Below are positions 18,500 to 21,563 of a stretch of 21,563 nucleotides of DNA, one piece after another. The notes beneath the pieces are model-generated. The model searched no databases, was not told the origin of the DNA, and was given only the letters and a program-made list of their open reading frames with translations. Both the position numbers and the translations under genes were made by a program. The stretch is from positions 11,177,405 to 11,198,967 of the forward strand of contig JBOZIK010000001.1 of NCBI GenBank assembly GCA_051453625.1, written 5' to 3'. Within the stretch, counting starts at the first letter, position 1; the number at the start of each line of letters is the position of its first letter. The DNA comes from Welwitschia mirabilis (taxonomy: Eukaryota > Gnetophyta > Gnetopsida > Welwitschiales).

Positions 18500-19700
18500 C
18501 CTAGTCCTCTTTTCAATATTTTTCTGTCTTCCGCTAGTGTTATATTCTCATGGCTTTGAGAGGGGAGGACATTTCTACTATATAGCCTCCTTTTTATTCT
18601 GTTCCATTTATAGTCAGGTGAAATTCTCCTCTTTATTTTTCCTTTTTGTATCCACCGTTGGCATTGCCTGTTCCATTTCATTTGGTGAGGCATTATGGTC
18701 ATCCTTATCATTTTCTTTTTCTTTTTGATTTTCTACCTCCTTTTCCTCACAATCTTTTAGTTTCTCAAATCTATTTTCACGAACTATCTCCTCCTTCTTT
18801 GTTAGAGGTTCCTCCTCCTTTTTCATCCTACACTTCTCCTTCATGTGCCTTGGTTTCCCACAATAATTGCATTTTAGTTTCTTGTTGTAATCTTGTTGTA
18901 TGTGTAATTCTTTCTAGAAGTAACTACATTTGTTTATTTTTTGTCTGCACACCTTCTCTAGGTGGCCTATTTTCTCTCTTGTATTCCATGTTTAGGGTTT
19001 TGAAACCTTATTTGAATTTGAATTGTATTCATTTTATTTTTTCTATACTCTAGAAGGTTGACCACACATAGAGCCTAGTAAGCATAATTTTAGAAGCTCC
19101 GGCTCTGTTCTATATATTCTAATCAATGTTCCAAAGCTTTTTGTGATTTCTTCCAATAGGTTACCTTCCTAGAGCTCTATGGGAAAGTTCATTATTGTTG
19201 CCCATTTTGGGACATCGTAGAAAAGGTTTTTATCCTACTGAGCCCCTCGTTTCACAGGGCAAGAACTAAATCTTGAGAACTAAATCTTGTGTTTTAAAAA
19301 ACCAGGGTCCTTTTGCTGGGATCTTGTTTATATATCGAGGGGAAGAAAAATAGAAAGGGATAAGATCTTCAGACATCGTTGCTAGCTCCACTTCTCTTAT
19401 GCTAATCCATTTTGAAGCTATCCTGGAATGAATTAAGTCTAATTTAGGTCAATGACCACTAGACACAAATCTGCCTAACAAAAGTTCTTAAATTTGGATT
19501 CTACTTCAAGGTATACCTTATCCAAAACTAGAAAAATTAGAGTAGACCCTTGAATTGCTGGTCCAGCTTTCTCTGGTGATGCCAAAGGTAACACTAGGGC
19601 AAGCTTCCCCCTTCCCTCAAATCCTCTAACAACCCCCACTGCTGCTTCAAGACTAACGGTGCTCTAGCCTCTCCTTCCACGGACGCTAAACCTATGAGTG
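18500..19700 (-). pseudogene. LINE-1 ORF1: DUF4283-like domain and CCHC zinc knuckle
   Basis: Going down from about 19700, degenerate N-terminal frames contain VRGFEGRGKLALVLPLASP (about 19570-19630) and KIPAKGPWFFKTQDLVLKI (about 19280-19335). A DUF4283-like core follows: VPKWATIMNFPIEL, then EEITKSFGTLIRIYRTEPE (about 19085-19215). A CX2CX4HX4C knuckle, CNYCGKPRHMKEKC, lies at about 18833-18874. The tail at 18614-18844 is a Lys/Glu-rich charged segment, likely a coiled coil. ORF1 proteins bind element RNA with ORF2 product. Stops and frameshifts interrupt it. Confidence 0.78.
19262..19289. repeat. 14 bp perfect tandem duplication in LINE-1 ORF1
   Basis: AGAACTAAATCTTG occurs twice head to tail. 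It is a third small duplication inside the same LINE and shifts the ORF1 frame. Confidence 0.95.
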
Positions 19701-19730
19701 TGCTGCTTCATTGCTTTGCTTTCGAGTTCT

Positions 19731-19750
19731 TTCCTCTCACTTAAGTCTTT
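19731..19750. repeat. Target site duplication of LINE-1, 5' side
   Basis: TTCCTCTCACTTAAGTCTTT matches the 3' flank at 13283-13300. It marks the true 5' end of LINE-1 and shows the element is not 5'-truncated. Confidence 0.75.
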
Positions 19751-20413
19751 GACTCTTTGCATGTAATCATCTATACTATCTTCTTCTTATATTCTTATAG
19801 TTTCATACTTAGTTCTCAAATTTTGCAATTTTATTTCTTTTATATTAAAAGGACTTTGAAAAATAATGTCTAATGTCTTTCATAATTTATAACTTGATGT
19901 ATAATTAATAATTTTCTTAGCTACATCCATCGTCATAGAGATTTGTGCTATAGAGATCATTCTACTACATACATTCTTATCCTTTCTTGTTCCTCTTTTT
20001 CTTTTGTACCTTTGGGTTTAGTGAGACTATCTATAAACAAACCTTATCCTCTTAAACTAGTAGCCATTTTTGCTCTCCAAATTTCACAATTATCTTTGTC
20101 AAACATGAGGGCACATACATATTCTTTCTCCATTTCTTCTTCTATTATCTCAACAACTTCAATTTTTGTCTTTAATCGGTCTTCTTCTCACTCTTTTTAT
20201 CAAAGCCTCGCTTCTTTAGAAAAGATTTATGTGGGGTCATTTTTAAGTCCCTAAACTCCTCTTTAATGTAATTAAACCCTGTAGTACCAAAGTACTGTTG
20301 TGCTATCAAACTCTTCTTCTTCGTCTTCTTCCTCTTGTCTTTTATTCCCTATTGTAAAAGTCTTCTCAAATGGACCTGAAATAATAATACTGTTGATTGT
20401 GCTCACTTTGTGT
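19751..20413 (-). pseudogene. Copia-C gag, 5' part
   Basis: On the minus strand, after the primer binding site, an acidic leader (RQEEEDEEEEFDS) is followed by IEVVEIIEEEMEKEYVCALM and FDKDNCEIWRAKMATSLRG, the Copia gag entry motif (NYxxWxxKM). YETIRI, then EEDSIDDYMQRVKDLSER follow at 19731-19795. These are DUF4219 and UBN2 capsid features. Stops and frameshifts are common. The frame breaks off at LINE-1 and resumes as KDVVRELET at 13300. Confidence 0.75.
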
Positions 20414-20426
20414 GGCTCTAATACCG
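20414..20426 (-). other. Primer binding site of copia-C
   Basis: The minus strand reads CGGTATTAGAGCC, one base different from the TRIM site TGGTATTAGAGCC. It lies two bases from the LTR tip (…TTTCA) at 20429. Confidence 0.7.
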
Positions 20427-20428
20427 AT

Positions 20429-20460
20429 TGAAATTAAAATAATGCCAAAACAAGCATCTT
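20429..20460 (-). repeat. Tip of the copia-C 5' LTR, cut by LINE-2
   Basis: TGAAATTAAAATAATGCC and the following AAGCATCTTT match 11330-11362. The match stops at the poly-T of LINE-2, so the rest of the LTR lies beyond that insertion and is not seen in the window. Confidence 0.7.
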
Positions 20461-20506
20461 TTTTTTTTGAAAAAAGTATATATATTAAACGAGGAAATGT
20501 ACATCA

Positions 20507-20723
20507 GGGGGCGAAATCGCCCGAGCGTTACAGAAGCACTGAACTGTTCATAACAGTGGATTAAACTACTAGAAGGAAAGAGACCTAAAACAAGAAGCCA
20601 AAAAGGGGCGAAACTGCCCCCCAAAAACAACGTATCAAGAAGTTGCCTAAAAGGATGCAAGCACTAGTGGAAACAACCAAAAAAGGACTTAAGACTGCTA
20701 AAAAAAGGGGGCGAAGCCGCCCC
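20507..20723. repeat. Three GGGGCG...CGCCCC-type palindromes in the LINE-2 tail
   Basis: GGGGGCGAAATCGCCC (20507-20522), GGGGCGAAACTGCCCC (20605-20620) and GGGGGCGAAGCCGCCCC (20707-20723) lie about 100 bases apart. Each can fold into a 5-6 bp G/C stem with a 4-base loop. A fourth lies at 21293-21309 and one in the LINE-1 tail at 13352-13367. Confidence 0.8.
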
Positions 20724-20794
20724 TTGAAACCAAAACTTACAAAGTACTCGGAATTAAAAGGGAAAAAACCAAAAAGAAAGAGGATTACAGTCCT

Positions 20795-21374
20795 CTATAG
20801 CCCTCTACAGAAAGGAAACATGTTGCCATGGTTGTGTTCGAGTACAAATCTGCCCAGGTCGTCTGAGAGCACCTCAAAGGCTTGATTTATTTCCTTGAAT
20901 TCTTCAGCACCAGCCGGGTTCTTGTCTGGATGGAGACGGAGAGCTTTCTTCCTGTAAGTCGACTTTATGGCCTTGGGTAGAGCTTGGTGAGAGAGACCCA
21001 AGGTAACAAATGGGCATCTTTTTAACCCCTGAATCGTTGCCAGCAGAACCTCCATTCTGGCTGCATTCATGTCAAGCTCTTCCTGAGTTTGGGGTCGGGT
21101 TTCCATCGAAGAGGAGTCAGAAGTAGAACTTTGGGGACAACTAGGGCCTGAAGTTGGAGAAGGAGAGTGTTGGGTATGCCCACCTTGGTCCTGGGAAGGG
21201 TGAGTTGGAGCCTGAACTTGGGCTGGGCTAGGAGGATGCTCCTCGGGAGTTTTCTGTTGGGCCGAGGCGAAGACGATCCTTCTGAGTGAGCTGGGGGCGA
21301 AGACGCCCCTCTATTGCTAGGGCTGGATTGAGCTGCTGTTTCTTCAGGAGTAGGGTTCCTAATAGAGGAGGAAC
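20795..21374 (-). CDS. J-domain (DnaJ-like) reading frame with Pro/Ser/Gln-rich N-terminal region, partial
   Basis: The frame from the ATG at 21106 gives 103 residues to a stop at 20795. Residues 33-83 form a J domain: FVTLGLSHQALPKAIKSTYR then KKALRLHPDKNPAGAEEF and KEINQAFEVLSDD, with the HPD motif at 20924-20932 that stimulates Hsp70 ATPase. Only about 20 residues follow, with no G/F or zinc region. Upstream the same frame stays open without ATG through PSPTSGPSCPQSSTSDSSS and Gln/Pro-rich sequence to about 21255, where one frameshift joins another P/S-rich frame to 21374. The ATG at 21106 may therefore be internal to a longer protein. It may be a captured host J-protein or the C-terminus of a LINE protein. 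The frame is well preserved, unlike the neighbouring elements. Confidence 0.65.
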
Positions 21375-21563
21375 TGTTAGGATCAAAAATACCCTAGAGA
21401 GGGGGGTGAATAGGGTTCTAATAAAAAATACTTTCAATAATCAATAAGAAAACTAATCAATATAAAATTGAAATAACAATTGCACAATACCAATTTATAG
21501 TGGTTCGGCTCTCCAAGCCTACTCCACTCACAAGAGGCAGCCAAAGCTCTTCAGCCTCTTGGT
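21375..21563. repeat. LTR-like end of another retrotransposon, running off the window
   Basis: It begins TGTTAGGATC and contains CCCTAGAGAGGGGGGTGAAT at 21392-21411, then an AT-rich part and ATAGTGGTTCGGCTCTCCAA, wording I associate with plant Copia-type LTRs. Read on the minus strand it would end ...GATCCTAACA. No primer binding site follows on that strand, so if minus-oriented it would be a 3' or solo LTR inserted in LINE-2. Orientation and family are not settled. Confidence 0.5.

Larger units (their letters stand above)
13301..19730 (-). mobile_element. LINE-1: full-length non-LTR retrotransposon in the copia-C gag
   Basis: On the minus strand: 5' end at about 19730, ORF1 with DUF4283-like and CCHC parts, ORF2 with APE endonuclease, reverse transcriptase and zf-RVT domains, a long C-terminal tail, a 3' UTR and a short poly-A (13302-13308). 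This is the plant L1 architecture. It is flanked by a degenerate target duplication, and the interrupted gag frame resumes on either side. It is 6.4 kb long, including a 301 bp TRIM inserted in the reverse transcriptase. Many stops, two changed catalytic residues and three internal tandem duplications show it is inactive. Confidence 0.85.
11327..20460 (-). mobile_element. Copia-C: minus-strand gag-only LTR element, split by a LINE
   Basis: A 3' LTR at 11327-11931, a PPT just after it, a post-gag frame at 12056-12663, a gag in two pieces (12700-13300 and 19751-20413), a tRNA-iMet-type primer binding site (20414-20426) and the tip of the 5' LTR (20429-20460) are all in minus-strand order. Removing LINE-1 (13301-19730) leaves an internal region of about 2 kb. 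No protease, integrase, reverse transcriptase or RNase H motif occurs between gag and PPT, so it looks like a gag-only non-autonomous element (TR-GAG type). The overlapping LTR tips align over 33 bp with about 5 mismatches by eye. The 5' LTR is cut by LINE-2. Confidence 0.7.
20458..21374 (-). mobile_element. LINE-2: 5'-incomplete LINE-like element carrying a J-domain frame
   Basis: The + strand starts with a run of T, the complement of poly-A, then TATATATATTAAAC, TACA and a GGGGGCG palindrome, the same tail layout as LINE-1. Three palindromes of this type lie in the tail at 20507, 20605 and 20707. Upstream on the minus strand is a J-domain frame (20795-21106) preceded by a Pro/Ser/Gln-rich stretch. 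No endonuclease or reverse transcriptase lies within the window, so assignment to LINEs rests on the tail. The element stops at an LTR-like end at 21375. It could instead be a processed host transcript mobilised by a LINE. Confidence 0.55.

Noticed and set aside
18646-19053. 135-codon plus-strand frame rich in Phe, Leu and Pro
   Set aside because: It is the antisense of the Lys/Glu-rich LINE-1 ORF1 tail and zinc knuckle, which has clear family motifs.
21168-21182. TGTTGGGTATGCCC resembling a TRIM LTR start
   Set aside because: The similarity ends after about 14 bases and the stretch lies inside the open P/S/Q-rich frame of the J-domain protein. No PPT precedes it.
13301-21374. CRISPR-like or phage-like repeat system
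   Set aside because: The spaced palindromes at 20507-20723 are short and imperfect, have no conserved repeat-spacer layout, and lie in a eukaryotic LINE tail.

Overview
The window looks like nuclear DNA of a land plant, most likely a gymnosperm (inference). It is AT-rich, has intact-looking plant splice junctions, a 2.4 kb intron and nested, old, stop-riddled retrotransposons. It also has scaffold gaps at 1760-2467, 9777-9786 and 10109-10522. No bacterial, viral or organellar gene organisation is present. The only host gene I can support is two exons of a histidine acid phosphatase of the multiple inositol polyphosphate phosphatase type (MINPP), at 1263-1353 and 3770-4069 on the + strand. Later exons of that gene do not appear in the remaining 17.5 kb.

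Left to right: 1-4069 is the MINPP part, with an unidentified coding-like segment (2522-2709) inside its intron. About 4736-6300 is a decayed Copia relic (copia-A: gag, protease and integrase pieces, no reverse transcriptase). About 7020-11070 is a second + strand Copia (copia-B) with a tRNA-iMet primer binding site, gag, protease, integrase and RNase H; most of its reverse transcriptase falls in a gap. Its end is fused at about 11071 to a piece of a miniature LTR element (TRIM). 11327-20460 is a minus-strand, gag-only LTR element (copia-C) whose gag is split by a full-length LINE (13301-19730) flanked by a degenerate 18-20 bp target duplication. That LINE has a 301 bp TRIM (16113-16413) inserted just before its YADD motif. 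The 5' LTR of copia-C is cut at about 20458 by a second LINE-like element (20458-21374) carrying a J-domain reading frame. This second element meets another LTR-like end at 21375 that runs off the window.

The nesting gives a relative order: copia-C is older than LINE-1, which is older than the TRIM inside it; copia-C is also older than LINE-2. The least conventional items are the gag-only copia-C with its uncharacterised acidic, Cys/His-containing C-terminal frame, the J-domain on a LINE-like 3' tail, recurring GGGGCG...CGCCCC palindromes in LINE tails, and the TRIM family seen twice, once fused to an otherwise autonomous-type Copia. All mobile-element genes here are broken. No tRNA, rRNA or CRISPR was seen.
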